64,000 bases of DNA. Source: CAYZWU01 sp964482235. Lineage in GTDB: Bacteria; Planctomycetota; B15-G4; CAYZWU01. A program made the position numbers and the translations under genes. Shown here piece after piece: positions 7,709 to 16,772 of this stretch (position 1 is its first letter; each line of letters begins with the position of its first letter). The notes under the pieces are model-generated. The model saw nothing but the letters and a program-made list of their open reading frames with translations. It had not been told where the DNA came from and did not search any database. The DNA is taken from the NCBI GenBank assembly GCA_964482235.1, contig CAYZWU010000016.1, positions 1 to 64,000 on the forward strand. Reading direction: 5' to 3'.

Positions 7709-9077
7709 GGCGCAGGGTCTCCACTGGATCCATCAGGGATGCCCTGAGGGCCGGAATGAAGGAGAAGAAGAGACAGAGTAGAAACGTCCCCAGCAGAGTG
7801 GCGCCGATGAAGTAGGCGTTGATCTCCGTCGGGATCTCCTTGAAGGTGTAGATATCCTCCCGGAAGATCGTCACGCCGAACACCTTCTCGAGGAATGCGT
7901 TGACTCCGTTGATGTTGTCGGCGAACAGGTAGCCGGCTATGGAGCCGAAGGTCGAGCCGATCAGCCACATCAGGATGCCGCAGGTCATGAAGATACCCAG
8001 GATACCCGACGAGGTGGCGCCCATGGAAACGAGGATGCCGATGTCCTTGGTCCGGTCCGTCACCATCATCGACGTGGTGGCGAAGACGTTGAACGTGGCG
8101 ATGATGATGAAGAAGCAGAGGATGAATCCCAGGATGGTGCGCTCGTTCTCCACGGCCCCGAGATAGACCTCGTTCCTCTTCTCCCACGTCTCGACGGAGG
8201 CGATGACGCCCTCCTTCTGCAGGGCCATGGCGATGTCGGCGGCGATCTCGTTCCCCCTGGATTTGTAGTCATGGACGCTCACGTAGATCTCGCTGAGGCC
8301 GTTCTCCGCCGAGACCCACCTGCGGGACTGGTCGAGCTCCAAGACAACGGTCCCCCTGTCGAACTTGTAGTGGCCGCTGCGGAAGGCGCCCGCCACGAAG
8401 AAGTTCTGCTCGAAGGGCTTGATCTCGCTGCCCTGGAGCGCCTTTTCCGCCGTGGCCTCGTCAAGGGTGACCAGGGTGATCACGTCCCCCTTCCTCAGGC
8501 TGAAGTTCCGGCACCGTCCCTCGCCGATCAGGATCGTGGGATAGTCGCTCAGGTAGAACTCCTCGCAGCGCTGATCTTCGGGCAGGTAGAGGGGATCGTC
8601 CACGTTCTCGACCTGGAGGCTCTTGTCCTCCAGGTCGCCGAGATACGCCTTCAGGTTGGTGACCTCGCTCTCCTTGACCACATCGATGCCGAGGGCCTCG
8701 ACCATGAAGTGGTTCAGGTCCGTGACGCCCCGGTAGGTGTCGAAGCCGTCGGAGCGCCGGATCAGGGCCGGCAGCCTGAATCGGGGCGAGTAGCTCTTCA
8801 CCCCGTCCACATCGCCGATGATCCGGTAGATCTTGTCGAAATCCCTCGGCGCGGTCTGGACCATCTCGCCGTCGCCGGCCAGCTTCATCTCGTACCGGGG
8901 AACGACGACGATATCGGCCATGGTTCCCCGGATGAAGGCCTTCGTGTCGCGAAGAAAGCCGCTCATCACGGAGATGACCACGATCAGCGCCCCGACGCTG
9001 AGAAAGATCCCAACGATGGTCACGAAGCTGATCGGCCTCGACTTCAGGTACCTGGCGGCTATGAACAGCTTGTACAT
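7701..9077 (-). CDS. LolC/LolE-like lipoprotein-releasing permease
   Basis: 458 residues with the FtsX/MacB permease layout: one N-terminal transmembrane helix (~17-40), a long periplasmic domain (~45-310), then three C-terminal helices (~318-345, ~365-395, ~420-445) with the conserved cytoplasmic segment TDRTKDIGILVSMGA and ending PALRASLMDPVETLR. Only one permease gene is present, so it may act as a homodimer (LolF-like) instead of LolC+LolE. The periplasmic domain is larger than in E. coli LolC. Start ATG 9077 has GGTGA upstream. First gene of a two-gene leftward operon. Confidence 0.85.
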   Translation of the reverse strand: MYKLFIAARYLKSRPISFVTIVGIFLSVGALIVVISVMSGFLRDTKAFIRGTMADIVVVPRYEMKLAGDGEMVQTAPRDFDKIYRIIGDVDGVKSYSPRFRLPALIRRSDGFDTYRGVTDLNHFMVEALGIDVVKESEVTNLKAYLGDLEDKSLQVENVDDPLYLPEDQRCEEFYLSDYPTILIGEGRCRNFSLRKGDVITLVTLDEATAEKALQGSEIKPFEQNFFVAGAFRSGHYKFDRGTVVLELDQSRRWVSAENGLSEIYVSVHDYKSRGNEIAADIAMALQKEGVIASVETWEKRNEVYLGAVENERTILGFILCFFIIIATFNVFATTSMMVTDRTKDIGILVSMGATSSGILGIFMTCGILMWLIGSTFGSIAGYLFADNINGVNAFLEKVFGVTIFREDIYTFKEIPTEINAYFIGATLLGTFLLCLFFSFIPALRASLMDPVETLRHE

Positions 9078-9165
9078 GGGATCACCGCATTAATTTCGGA
9101 AAAACAGAAACTTACCCCATCGCGCCGCGGAATGGAAAGGAGAAAGACAAAAGGGGCGAATTTGC

Positions 9166-9195
9166 TTGACTGAGGGGTTAAAAGGCGCATTTAAT
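9166..9195 (+). promoter_or_regulatory. Candidate sigma70 promoter for tig-clpP-clpX
   Basis: TTGACT at 9166-9171 and TTTAAT at 9190-9195, spacing 18. Transcription would start near 9202, leaving a leader of about 119 bases before the trigger factor start. It lies in the divergent gap after the lolC start. Confidence 0.45.
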
Positions 9196-9320
9196 ATCCT
9201 CCTTTGTACCGACCATGAATTCGAGTGACGTGGGATTGGCCCTGCTCTTTCATCAGAAAGACCTCATTGGGATTTAAAATTGCGAGAAGAGAGGTCCCTG
9301 CATCGCCTAGGAGAATCTTG

Positions 9321-10694
9321 ATGGACATAACTGTCGAAAAGAAAGGTCTCTGCATCGTCAATCTGAAGATCGTGATCCCTCCCGAGAAGATCGGCGAGGA
9401 GCTGAACGAGAAATACAAGGAAGCGATCCAGACGATCACGTTTCCGGGTTTCCGGAAGGGCAAGGTTCCCCGAAAGCTCGTGGAGAAAAGGTTCGGCGAG
9501 CATTTCGACCTCGAGGTGAAGCAGGCCCTCATCCAAGAGGCGTTCTCCACGGCGATCGACGAGCACAACGTCGAGCCGGTGGAGGAGCCGGAGATCGATT
9601 TCGAGTCGATCGAGATGAAGCACGACTCTCCCATGGAATTCGAGATCACCGTCGAGGTCAAGCCGGACTTCGAGCTGGGCGTGTACAAGGACGTCGAGGT
9701 GGAAGTTCCTCCGATCGACCTGGAAGACAAGGAGATCGAGGACGGCATCTCGGCCCTGCAGAACCGCTTCGCCACCTTGGAGGACATGGAGGACGGAGCG
9801 ATCAAGAAGGGCGACTATCCCTCGGCCAAGCTGACCTATTCGGTGGAAGGCGAGGAGGACCTGGTCCGCGAGGACACCCTGATCAACACGGTGACCGGCA
9901 TCGTGGACGGCCTCCAGATACCGGCCGAGACGCAGGAGTCCTTCGAGGGCAAGAAGAAGGGCGAAGCCGTCTCGTTCGAGATCCCGGCCCTGCCCGACCA
10001 CTTCACCCCCGAGAACCTCCGCGGCAAGGCGGCCAAGGTCGCGGCCGAGATAACCAACATCAAGCGCGTCACGCCCCACGAGCTCAACGAGGAGTTCTTC
10101 AAGTTCATCGGCGTCGCCACCAGGGACGAGCTGAACAACAAGGTCCGCGAGGGGATCCTCACCCAGAAGCAGTCGATGCGAAACGAGCTGATCGAGGAAA
10201 AGGTCATCGACCGCCTCGTGGAAACGCACGAGTTCGACGTGCCGAAGAAGCTCCTCGACAGGCAGATCATGCGGCAGGAGTATCAGCGCCGCATGGAGAT
10301 GATGAACATGGGCCTCCCCGAGGAAACGGTGGAGGAAAAGGCCGGCGAGTTGAAGGAGGCTGACGAGAAATCGTCGGAACGCTTCATCCGCTACAGTTTC
10401 ATCTTCGAGAAGATCCAGAAGAAGGAAAAGATCTTCGTCACCGAGGACGACGTGAACGCCGAGATCAAGAACATCGCCCAGGCCCGGGCCGCCGATCCGG
10501 AGAAGATCCTGGCCGAGTTCGAGGAAAACGAAATGCTCGGAGCCCTGCGATCCCGCCTCCGTAATGACAAAATCAGAATGGTCTTGAGAGAGAACGCCAG
10601 AATTGTCGAGAAGGAGATTGAAGCAAGCTCCGACGAGGAATCCAAGAAGGAGCCGGAGAAGGAGCAGGAAGCAAGCAATCCCGAATCCGAATAG
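9321..10694 (+). CDS. tig: Trigger factor, ribosome-associated chaperone
   Basis: 457 residues. N-terminal ribosome-binding domain carries the signature GFRKGKVPRKLV. A FKBP-type peptidyl-prolyl isomerase domain spans ~155-245 and the remainder is the helical chaperone domain; the last ~25 residues are acidic. It binds nascent chains at the ribosome exit tunnel and has prolyl isomerase activity. The start at 9321 follows AGGAG and matches the family N-terminus; upstream in-frame codons are not needed. First of tig-clpP-clpX-rlmN, with clpP 14 bases after the stop, the common tig-clp order. Confidence 0.96.
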   Translation: MDITVEKKGLCIVNLKIVIPPEKIGEELNEKYKEAIQTITFPGFRKGKVPRKLVEKRFGEHFDLEVKQALIQEAFSTAIDEHNVEPVEEPEIDFESIEMKHDSPMEFEITVEVKPDFELGVYKDVEVEVPPIDLEDKEIEDGISALQNRFATLEDMEDGAIKKGDYPSAKLTYSVEGEEDLVREDTLINTVTGIVDGLQIPAETQESFEGKKKGEAVSFEIPALPDHFTPENLRGKAAKVAAEITNIKRVTPHELNEEFFKFIGVATRDELNNKVREGILTQKQSMRNELIEEKVIDRLVETHEFDVPKKLLDRQIMRQEYQRRMEMMNMGLPEETVEEKAGELKEADEKSSERFIRYSFIFEKIQKKEKIFVTEDDVNAEIKNIAQARAADPEKILAEFEENEMLGALRSRLRNDKIRMVLRENARIVEKEIEASSDEESKKEPEKEQEASNPESE

Positions 10695-10708
10695 CGGTGG
10701 AGAAAAGA

Positions 10709-11308
10709 ATGAAAGGCTACTATCACATCCCCTACGTCATCGAGAAGACCGGCCGCGGCGAAAGAGCCTACGACATCTACTCGAGGCTGCTGGAAGACAG
10801 GATCATCTTCATCGGCACGGCCATCGATGACAATGTGGCCAATGCGGTCGTGGCCCAGCTCCTGTTCCTCCAGAAGGAGAACAAGAGTCAGGACATCAAC
10901 GTCTACATCAACTCGCCCGGCGGCCACATCACGGCCGGTCTCGCCATCTACGATACGCTGCAGTTCGTCCAGTGCGACGTGGCCACCTACTGCATCGGGC
11001 AGGCCGCCAGCATGGCTGCGATCCTGATGATGGCCGGGACCAAGGGGAAGCGGCTCTCGCTCCCCAACGCCCGCATCATGATCCACCAACCCTGGGGCGG
11101 CGCCCAGGGAACAGCCGCGGACATCCAGATCCAGGCCGACGAGATCATCAAGATGAAGAAGACCCTCACCGACGTCATCACCACCCATACGGGACAATCC
11201 GCGAAAAAGGTTGCAAAAGACATCGATCGGGACTATTTCATGTCTGCAGCGGAGGCCAAGGATTACGGAATCGTCGACGAGGTCGTGGAACCCCTCGTGG
11301 CCGTCTGA
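10709..11308 (+). CDS. clpP: ATP-dependent Clp protease proteolytic subunit
   Basis: 199 residues. Catalytic triad regions are intact: Ser in GQAASMAA, His in MIHQP, and Asp in DIDRDYFMSA. The family motif YINSPGGHITAG is present. The N-terminus begins close to the mature enzyme (YYHIPYVIEKTGRGERAYD), so any propeptide is very short. The ATG at 10709 follows GGTGGAG; GTG at 10697 is an alternative adding four residues. Forms the 14-mer protease chamber with ClpX, encoded next. Confidence 0.97.
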   Translation: MKGYYHIPYVIEKTGRGERAYDIYSRLLEDRIIFIGTAIDDNVANAVVAQLLFLQKENKSQDINVYINSPGGHITAGLAIYDTLQFVQCDVATYCIGQAASMAAILMMAGTKGKRLSLPNARIMIHQPWGGAQGTAADIQIQADEIIKMKKTLTDVITTHTGQSAKKVAKDIDRDYFMSAAEAKDYGIVDEVVEPLVAV

Positions 11309-11378
11309 GCCGGAAAGCCCTGATCCTTCAGGCTGATTGGAAAACAACGACTCTCCCCAGAACCGGAGCGTGATCCCA

Positions 11379-12761
11379 ATGGGTCGCAGCAACAGACCCC
11401 CTATTCTCGAACGCTGTTCTTTTTGCGACAAGTCGAAGGAGCAGGTCCAGACCCTCATTGCAGGTCCCCCGGGGATCTTCATCTGCGACGAGTGCATCGA
11501 CCTCTGCAACACGATCCTCTACGAGGAGACCAGCCGGAAGAGCCCGAAGACCTCGACGAGCACGCCGGCCCAGGTTCTTGCCGAGCGGCTGCCCCCCCCT
11601 GTCGAGATCAAGGAGCACCTCGATGCCCACGTGATCGGGCAGGATCACGCCAAGAAGGTGATCTCCGTTGCCGTGTACAACCATTACAAGAGGCTGATCT
11701 CCGAGAGCGACCCGGGCAAGCACGGCGACGTGGTGCTCGAGAAGTCGAACATCCTGCTGATCGGCCCCACGGGCAGCGGCAAGACGCTCCTGGCAAAGAC
11801 GCTGGCCGAATACCTCAAGGTCCCCTTCGCGATCAGCGATGCCACACCTCTCACCGAGGCGGGCTACGTGGGCGAGGATGTGGAGAACATCATCCTGAGG
11901 CTCGTTCATTCGGCCAACTTCAACATCGAGGACGCCCAGCAGGGTATCATCTACATCGACGAGATCGACAAGATCGCCAGAACGTCGCAGAACGTCTCGA
12001 TCACCCGCGACGTGTCGGGCGAGGGTGTGCAGCAGGCGCTGCTGAAGATTCTCGAGGGAACGACGGCCAACGTCCCGCCGCAGGGCGGGCGGAAGCACCC
12101 CGAGCAGCAGTACCTCCAGGTCGACACGTCGAACATCCTCTTCATCGTCGGCGGCACCTTCACCGGTGTGGACGATATCATCCGCAGGCGCATCGGCGAG
12201 ACGATGATCGGCTTCGGGCACGATTCGCCGCGCGGCAAGGGCGATCTCGCCCCCGTCGCCGGAAAGGACAAGCCCTCGCCCGCCAAGGGCCGCAAGGCGC
12301 AGCCGCCCAGGAAGAAGGACGGCAGGAGAGCGGACAACATCCTCCACTTCGTGGACACCGAGGACCTGATCGAATTCGGTCTGATCCCCGAGTTCGTCGG
12401 CCGGCTGGCCGTGATCTCCACCCTCGATGCGCTGGAAGAATCGGACCTGGTCCGCGTCATGGTCGAGCCGAAGAATGCGATCACCAAGCAGTACCAGGCC
12501 TACTTCGAGATGGAGGACTGCAGCCTCGAGTTCCAGAAGAAGGCCCTGAATGAGATCGCCGCCATGGCCCACAGCAAGAAGACCGGCGTCCGCGCTCTCC
12601 GGTCGATCATCGAGGACCTGCTCCTCGACGTGGTCTTCAACCTACCCAGTCGGGGCGGGGGAAAGCGCTACATCATCACGCCCGGCTTCGTGAAAGGCGA
12701 GGAGAAGATCAAGGTCCTGCCGCTGAGGAAGAAACGGGAAAGCAGGCGCGAAACCGCCTGA
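11379..12761 (+). CDS. clpX: ATP-dependent Clp protease ATPase subunit ClpX, with enlarged ClpP-docking loop
   Basis: 460 residues from ATG 11379 (TTG 11337 and GTG 11370 are alternatives; 11379 best matches the spacing to the zinc domain in E. coli). Zinc-binding domain CSFCDKS...CDECIDLC; Walker A GPTGSGKT; Walker B IIYIDEIDKI; pore loop GYVG; RKH loop GGRKHPEQQY; sensor region GVRALRSI. The IGF tripeptide that docks on ClpP is at 277-279. It is followed by ~45 residues before VDTEDL, where E. coli has ~20, and the extra part (~295-317) is very rich in Lys, Arg and Pro. Works with ClpP to unfold and degrade tagged proteins. Confidence 0.96.
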   Translation: MGRSNRPPILERCSFCDKSKEQVQTLIAGPPGIFICDECIDLCNTILYEETSRKSPKTSTSTPAQVLAERLPPPVEIKEHLDAHVIGQDHAKKVISVAVYNHYKRLISESDPGKHGDVVLEKSNILLIGPTGSGKTLLAKTLAEYLKVPFAISDATPLTEAGYVGEDVENIILRLVHSANFNIEDAQQGIIYIDEIDKIARTSQNVSITRDVSGEGVQQALLKILEGTTANVPPQGGRKHPEQQYLQVDTSNILFIVGGTFTGVDDIIRRRIGETMIGFGHDSPRGKGDLAPVAGKDKPSPAKGRKAQPPRKKDGRRADNILHFVDTEDLIEFGLIPEFVGRLAVISTLDALEESDLVRVMVEPKNAITKQYQAYFEMEDCSLEFQKKALNEIAAMAHSKKTGVRALRSIIEDLLLDVVFNLPSRGGGKRYIITPGFVKGEEKIKVLPLRKKRESRRETA

Positions 12762-12774
12762 TTCAAGAGAAACC

Positions 12775-13815
12775 ATGCTCCCCCCTGTCGAGTTCCTGAT
12801 TGACCGCATGCCCGGGGAATTCCCCGATCTGGCCGTCCAGGCCGGCGGCAAGCCGTTCCACGGCCGGATCATGCGGCGGTGGATCTACAAGGGAGGCCTG
12901 ACCTCCTTCGACGAGATAACCGACCTGCCCCAGTCGCTCCGCAAGAGCCTTGCCGAAAGATACGTGCTCAACAGGCTCACGAGCCTCGAGGTCCAGAAAA
13001 GCGCGGACGGCACCGAGAAGGCCGCCTTCTCCCTCCATGACGGGAATATCGTGGAAACCGTCCTGATCCCTGACAGGAACAGGAAGACCGTCTGTATCTC
13101 ATCGCAGGTGGGCTGCCCCGTGGGATGCCGGTTCTGCGCCAGCGGTCTGAAGGGATTCAAGCGCAACCTCGCATCGGGTGAAATGGTGGAGCAGGTGGTG
13201 TGGGCCCGCTCGCAGGGGCCGGACTCCCTCACCAACATCGTCTTCATGGGGACCGGCGAGCCGCTTCTCAATCTCGAGAACCTGAAAAAGGCGATCCAGG
13301 TGATCAACCACTCCGACGGCCTCAACATCGGCGCCCGCCGGATCACCGTCTCCACGGTGGGGTATCCGGACAGGATCCGCGAGCTCGCCGCCCTGGGGCT
13401 TCAGATCAACCTGGCGATCTCGCTCCACGCTGCCGACGACGCCAAGAGGCAGTCGATCGTTCCGACGGCCGACAAGGTGCCAATCACCGCGATCCTGGCG
13501 GCAGCCGATGACTACAGGCAGCGGACGACCCGCGACGTGACTTTCGAGTATGTCCTGATCGGCGGGGTCAACGACAGCTCGGGCGATGCGGAGACTCTGG
13601 CCGCTCTCCTCAAAGGGCGCAAGGGATCGGTCAACGTGATCGCCTGGAACAAGGTCGAGGGTGTCGATCTGCAGGAGCCGTCGCCAGCAGCGAAAGCCGA
13701 CTTCCTCGCCCGGCTGATGAAAAGAAAGATCCCCGCAACCCTCAGGGAGTCGCGGGGAGATGATATCGCTGCGGCCTGCGGCCAGCTCCGTCTGAAAATC
13801 GAACGGTCACCCTGA
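12775..13815 (+). CDS. rlmN: 23S rRNA (adenine2503-C2)-methyltransferase / tRNA methyltransferase RlmN
   Basis: 346 residues. Radical-SAM cluster motif CPVGCRFC (Cx3Cx2C) near 117, the GTGEPLLN motif, and the C-terminal methyl-transfer cysteine in RGDDIAAACGQL. These are the diagnostic residues of RlmN. It methylates A2503 of 23S rRNA and, in several bacteria, A37 of some tRNAs, using two SAM molecules. It begins 13 bases after clpX and is probably cotranscribed with it. The family N-terminal domain (FHGRIMRRWIYKGG) is complete. Confidence 0.96.
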   Translation: MLPPVEFLIDRMPGEFPDLAVQAGGKPFHGRIMRRWIYKGGLTSFDEITDLPQSLRKSLAERYVLNRLTSLEVQKSADGTEKAAFSLHDGNIVETVLIPDRNRKTVCISSQVGCPVGCRFCASGLKGFKRNLASGEMVEQVVWARSQGPDSLTNIVFMGTGEPLLNLENLKKAIQVINHSDGLNIGARRITVSTVGYPDRIRELAALGLQINLAISLHAADDAKRQSIVPTADKVPITAILAAADDYRQRTTRDVTFEYVLIGGVNDSSGDAETLAALLKGRKGSVNVIAWNKVEGVDLQEPSPAAKADFLARLMKRKIPATLRESRGDDIAAACGQLRLKIERSP

Positions 13816-13865
13816 CGATGCAACACGTGTCGAGCGCAGGCGCGCCAGAGTGAATCGGCCGGGGC

Positions 13866-15032
13866 CTATTTGCCGTAGAAATACTTCCCTTCGAGCTTTT
13901 GGGCCTTGCCGCAGCGGACGACATCCACCACCACGGCGTCGTCCTTCTCGATCTTCGACAGCACGCGTCGAATATCGTCGGCGTCCTTGACCTTGCTGCC
14001 GTTGATGGCGGTGAGAATGTCCATCGCCTTGATGCCGACCTTCTCTGCAAAGGAGCCCTTGGCCGTCTCCTTGACGACAACACCCTCGTCCTTGTCGAGC
14101 CCCAGGTGAAGGCGCAGGATGTCGCTCACCGGATCGAGATAGACGCCCAGGACCTTCTTGCCGTAGAACTTCCTCTCGAATCCGAAGGGCGCGCGGTCGA
14201 GCTTCAGGCCGAGGCCTCTCGGCCCCTTGCCCAGGACCTTAGGAAAATCGATCTCGATGCTGAACCCGTCGAGATCGAAATCCTTCGACACCTCGGGGTA
14301 CTTCTTCTTGAACTCGTCGAGGGAGTCGGCCTTGTACTCCTCGGTCTTCTTGTTTCCCTCGGCGTCGGTGCTCTCCTTCCTGGCCGTGACCGTCCCATTG
14401 GGAGCGATATCCAGCGAGAAGCTGTACGACTCGCCATTCTCCGTTCTCATGAACTGGTAATGGCCCCCGGGCTCTCCGACCCGGATGGAAAGGCTGCCGG
14501 TCTCCCTGTTGAAGTCCTCCAGAAGCTTCTGGATGTCGGTCTCGATGCGCGGGAAGTCGTGATCGAAGAACCGGAACCGGAAGGGCATCTCGTCCTCGTC
14601 GAACAGGCCTTCGAACAGGGTGTTCAGGTGGTCCGAGAGAGCATCGAAGTCGTGCAGGGCATCGCCGTCTTCCCTGCGGAGCTCCTCGGGCAGGCGTAGG
14701 ATCTTCCGGGTCAACCGGTCGTCGGAGGGGCGCTTCGTCTTCTCGCTGTCCAGGAGACAGAGAAGCCTTGAGGCACGCCAGCGGATCTCGGGATCCTTGC
14801 TGTCGAGCGCCTTTTTCAGCTCTTCGCGCGCCGGTTCGCCGATCTTCCTCAGGGCGCCGTACGCCTCTTCCCTCTTCTCGAACTTCTGGTGGCCCAGATC
14901 CTTGACCAAACCCTGGATCTTCTCGGGCTTGATCGGGGAATCGGTCATGGCCTCGTTCTTCTCCTGTGCCAGGACGAATCCGCCGAGGCCGACCATCACG
15001 CCAACCAGAACAAGAATGATGGATATTCTCAC
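13866..15032 (-). CDS. Exported PDZ-domain protein with HEAT-like segment
   Basis: 388 residues. N-terminal signal peptide (ISIILVLVGVMVGLGGFVLA), cleaved probably after AQE. Residues ~45-92 resemble a pair of HEAT/armadillo helices. A long polar middle region follows, and the C-terminus (~295-380) is a PDZ domain (LGLDKDEGVVVKETAKGSFA, GIKAMDILTAINGSKV). No protease domain is seen. The start is GTG 15032 with GGAAGG upstream; upstream codons overlap the preceding gene. It lies 26 bases after the trypsin-like gene and is the last gene of the sigma-factor operon, suggesting an envelope quality-control role. That role is inferred from context. Confidence 0.8.
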   Translation of the reverse strand: MRISIILVLVGVMVGLGGFVLAQEKNEAMTDSPIKPEKIQGLVKDLGHQKFEKREEAYGALRKIGEPAREELKKALDSKDPEIRWRASRLLCLLDSEKTKRPSDDRLTRKILRLPEELRREDGDALHDFDALSDHLNTLFEGLFDEDEMPFRFRFFDHDFPRIETDIQKLLEDFNRETGSLSIRVGEPGGHYQFMRTENGESYSFSLDIAPNGTVTARKESTDAEGNKKTEEYKADSLDEFKKKYPEVSKDFDLDGFSIEIDFPKVLGKGPRGLGLKLDRAPFGFERKFYGKKVLGVYLDPVSDILRLHLGLDKDEGVVVKETAKGSFAEKVGIKAMDILTAINGSKVKDADDIRRVLSKIEKDDAVVVDVVRCGKAQKLEGKYFYGK

Positions 15033-15058
15033 AGCACACCTTCCAGTTCTATCGAGGA

Positions 15059-16198
15059 CTACTGCTTGCCGATCACGATCTGCTTCTCGATCTCCGCGCC
15101 GCCCCTGATCAGCTTCAAGTTGGCTTTCTTCTCGATACCCGTCTCGTTCACGAGCTTGGCCAGCGCATCGAGATTCTCGACCTTGCTGCCGTTCCACTCC
15201 ACGAGAATGTCGTTCCTCTCGATACCTGCCTTCGAGGCCGACTGTCCCGGGTACACGAAGACCACCATCACTCCCCCCTCGATTCCCAGCTGATGCCTGA
15301 GGACCGTATCGTTGATCTCCTCGGCGATCAGCCCGATCCAGGGCGACGGTTTCAGCTGTGATACGCTTTTGATCCCTGGCTGTTTGTCGATTATTTTCTC
15401 CACCTCGCGTCTGACCACGTTGACGGGGATCGCCAGCGTGAGCCCCGTGCAGTGCATCATGCCGCTCCCCATCCCGCTCTGATATCCCGGTCGCACCATG
15501 CCGCAGAAGGAGGTGAAAAGCATGCCGATGATCTCGCCCGACGAGTTGACCAGCATGCCTCCCTGCTCGCCGCGGATCATGGGGAAGGACGTTTCGATCA
15601 ATCCGAGATAGGTCACCTGGCCGGAGATGAAATCCCTCTTCGTGGCGCTCACGTTGCCCAGGGATACCGATGGAGCGGGACCGAGGTCAAAGGGGAATCC
15701 GAGGCCCATGGCAAAGGCGCCGGCCTTCAGCCGGTCCGAATCACCGAGCACGGGCGCGGGGAACGGCTCTTCCCTGGCAAGGCGGATCACCCCGATGTTC
15801 GACTTCAGGTCGAAGCCGACCACAACGGCCTGGTAGATCCTCTCTCCGGAGCTGTCCATGATGGCGGCGGTGACGCGGGTGGCGCCGTTCAGCACGTGAC
15901 CGAGAGTGGCAACATGCCCGTCGGCGTCGAGCAGCACGCCGGAAAGGGCGGTCCTCTCGTGGATCGCCCCCTCGATGATCCTTTCTTTTCCGCTGTTCTT
16001 TCCGCCCGGCTTGATCACCGTGACGGAGCGGCCCCTCTGCCGGATCACTTCGATCCTCACGCAGTACTGCCTGGACGTCTCGGAAAGGGCGATCAGCTCC
16101 TTCTCGTAGTCCTGGAGCGACTGGGCGGCTATCGGAAAGGAGAGAATCCCGAAAAGCAGGGCCAGCGCCCGTATCTGCCTGGGACCTGGCAGCGGCAT
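15059..16198 (-). CDS. HtrA/DegP-like trypsin-fold PDZ protein, apparently catalytically dead
   Basis: 379 residues: signal peptide (~10-26), trypsin-like domain (~80-260), C-terminal PDZ domain (~285-375, VYPGQSASKAGIERNDILVE). Alignment by eye with HtrA keeps His101 (VATLGHVL) but puts Asn134 where the catalytic Asp should be (SNIGVIRL in place of the usual TD-hydrophobic) and Gln212 where the nucleophile should be (GEQGGML in place of GNSGG). I therefore read it as a pseudoprotease that may sense or chaperone misfolded envelope proteins. It starts directly after the anti-sigma stop codon and precedes a second PDZ protein. Confidence 0.85.
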   Translation of the reverse strand: MPLPGPRQIRALALLFGILSFPIAAQSLQDYEKELIALSETSRQYCVRIEVIRQRGRSVTVIKPGGKNSGKERIIEGAIHERTALSGVLLDADGHVATLGHVLNGATRVTAAIMDSSGERIYQAVVVGFDLKSNIGVIRLAREEPFPAPVLGDSDRLKAGAFAMGLGFPFDLGPAPSVSLGNVSATKRDFISGQVTYLGLIETSFPMIRGEQGGMLVNSSGEIIGMLFTSFCGMVRPGYQSGMGSGMMHCTGLTLAIPVNVVRREVEKIIDKQPGIKSVSQLKPSPWIGLIAEEINDTVLRHQLGIEGGVMVVFVYPGQSASKAGIERNDILVEWNGSKVENLDALAKLVNETGIEKKANLKLIRGGAEIEKQIVIGKQ

Positions 16199-16199
16199 C

Positions 16200-16772
16200 T
16201 CAGAAACCCCTCCTGTAGAAAGCCGGCTGCACCGAGGGCAGCTCCTCGGGTGTCAGGGGGATCCTGTCGAGGCGGCGGTCGACCTTCTCCGCCTCGTCGT
16301 CCGATTCGCTCCGGGCCTTGTTCCACCTGGGGAACTCGCTGTTTCCCGTTCCGGAATTCTTTCCGCCCGGGTCGCCGGTGCCCGTGTACACGCCCTCGCC
16401 ATTGGGGCCGGGCGACTGGTTCGAGAAGCTATCCATCAGGAAGATGGCACCGAAGAACACCAGCAGAACGGCTGCTGCGGCGGCGAGAAGTCCCGATCTT
16501 CGCAGGGGCGAGGAGTGGATCGGCGCTGCGGGACCGATCGGCTCCTCCCGGAGCCGGCGCAGCACATCATCGGAAAGCCCCGCCAGGACCGGCTCGAGGT
16601 CGGGCTTCTCCCTCAGGGTCCTGAGGCTCTCGCGCATGTCGAGGTATTCCTGGTACTCCCTGAAGCAGGTCAGGCAACCCTTCAGGTGCTCCCTGTACGG
16701 CAACGCCTTGTTCCCGTCCAGCTCCCCGCCGGCAAGCAGGGAAAGATGTTTCCTGACTTTATTGCAATTCAT
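16200..16772 (-). CDS. Anti-sigma factor with N-terminal zinc finger and one membrane helix
   Basis: 190 residues. The N-terminus shows the zinc anti-sigma (ZAS) signature: Cys3, His29, Cys33 and Cys36 (REHLKGCLTC). A transmembrane helix lies at ~92-115, followed by a short periplasmic tail rich in Gly, Ser and Asn. Such proteins hold the cognate ECF sigma factor at the membrane until a signal releases it. Its start overlaps the end of the sigma gene by 14 bases, which strongly supports the pairing. No site-2-cleavage motif can be asserted from sequence. Confidence 0.9.
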   Translation of the reverse strand: MNCNKVRKHLSLLAGGELDGNKALPYREHLKGCLTCFREYQEYLDMRESLRTLREKPDLEPVLAGLSDDVLRRLREEPIGPAAPIHSSPLRRSGLLAAAAAVLLVFFGAIFLMDSFSNQSPGPNGEGVYTGTGDPGGKNSGTGNSEFPRWNKARSESDDEAEKVDRRLDRIPLTPEELPSVQPAFYRRGF

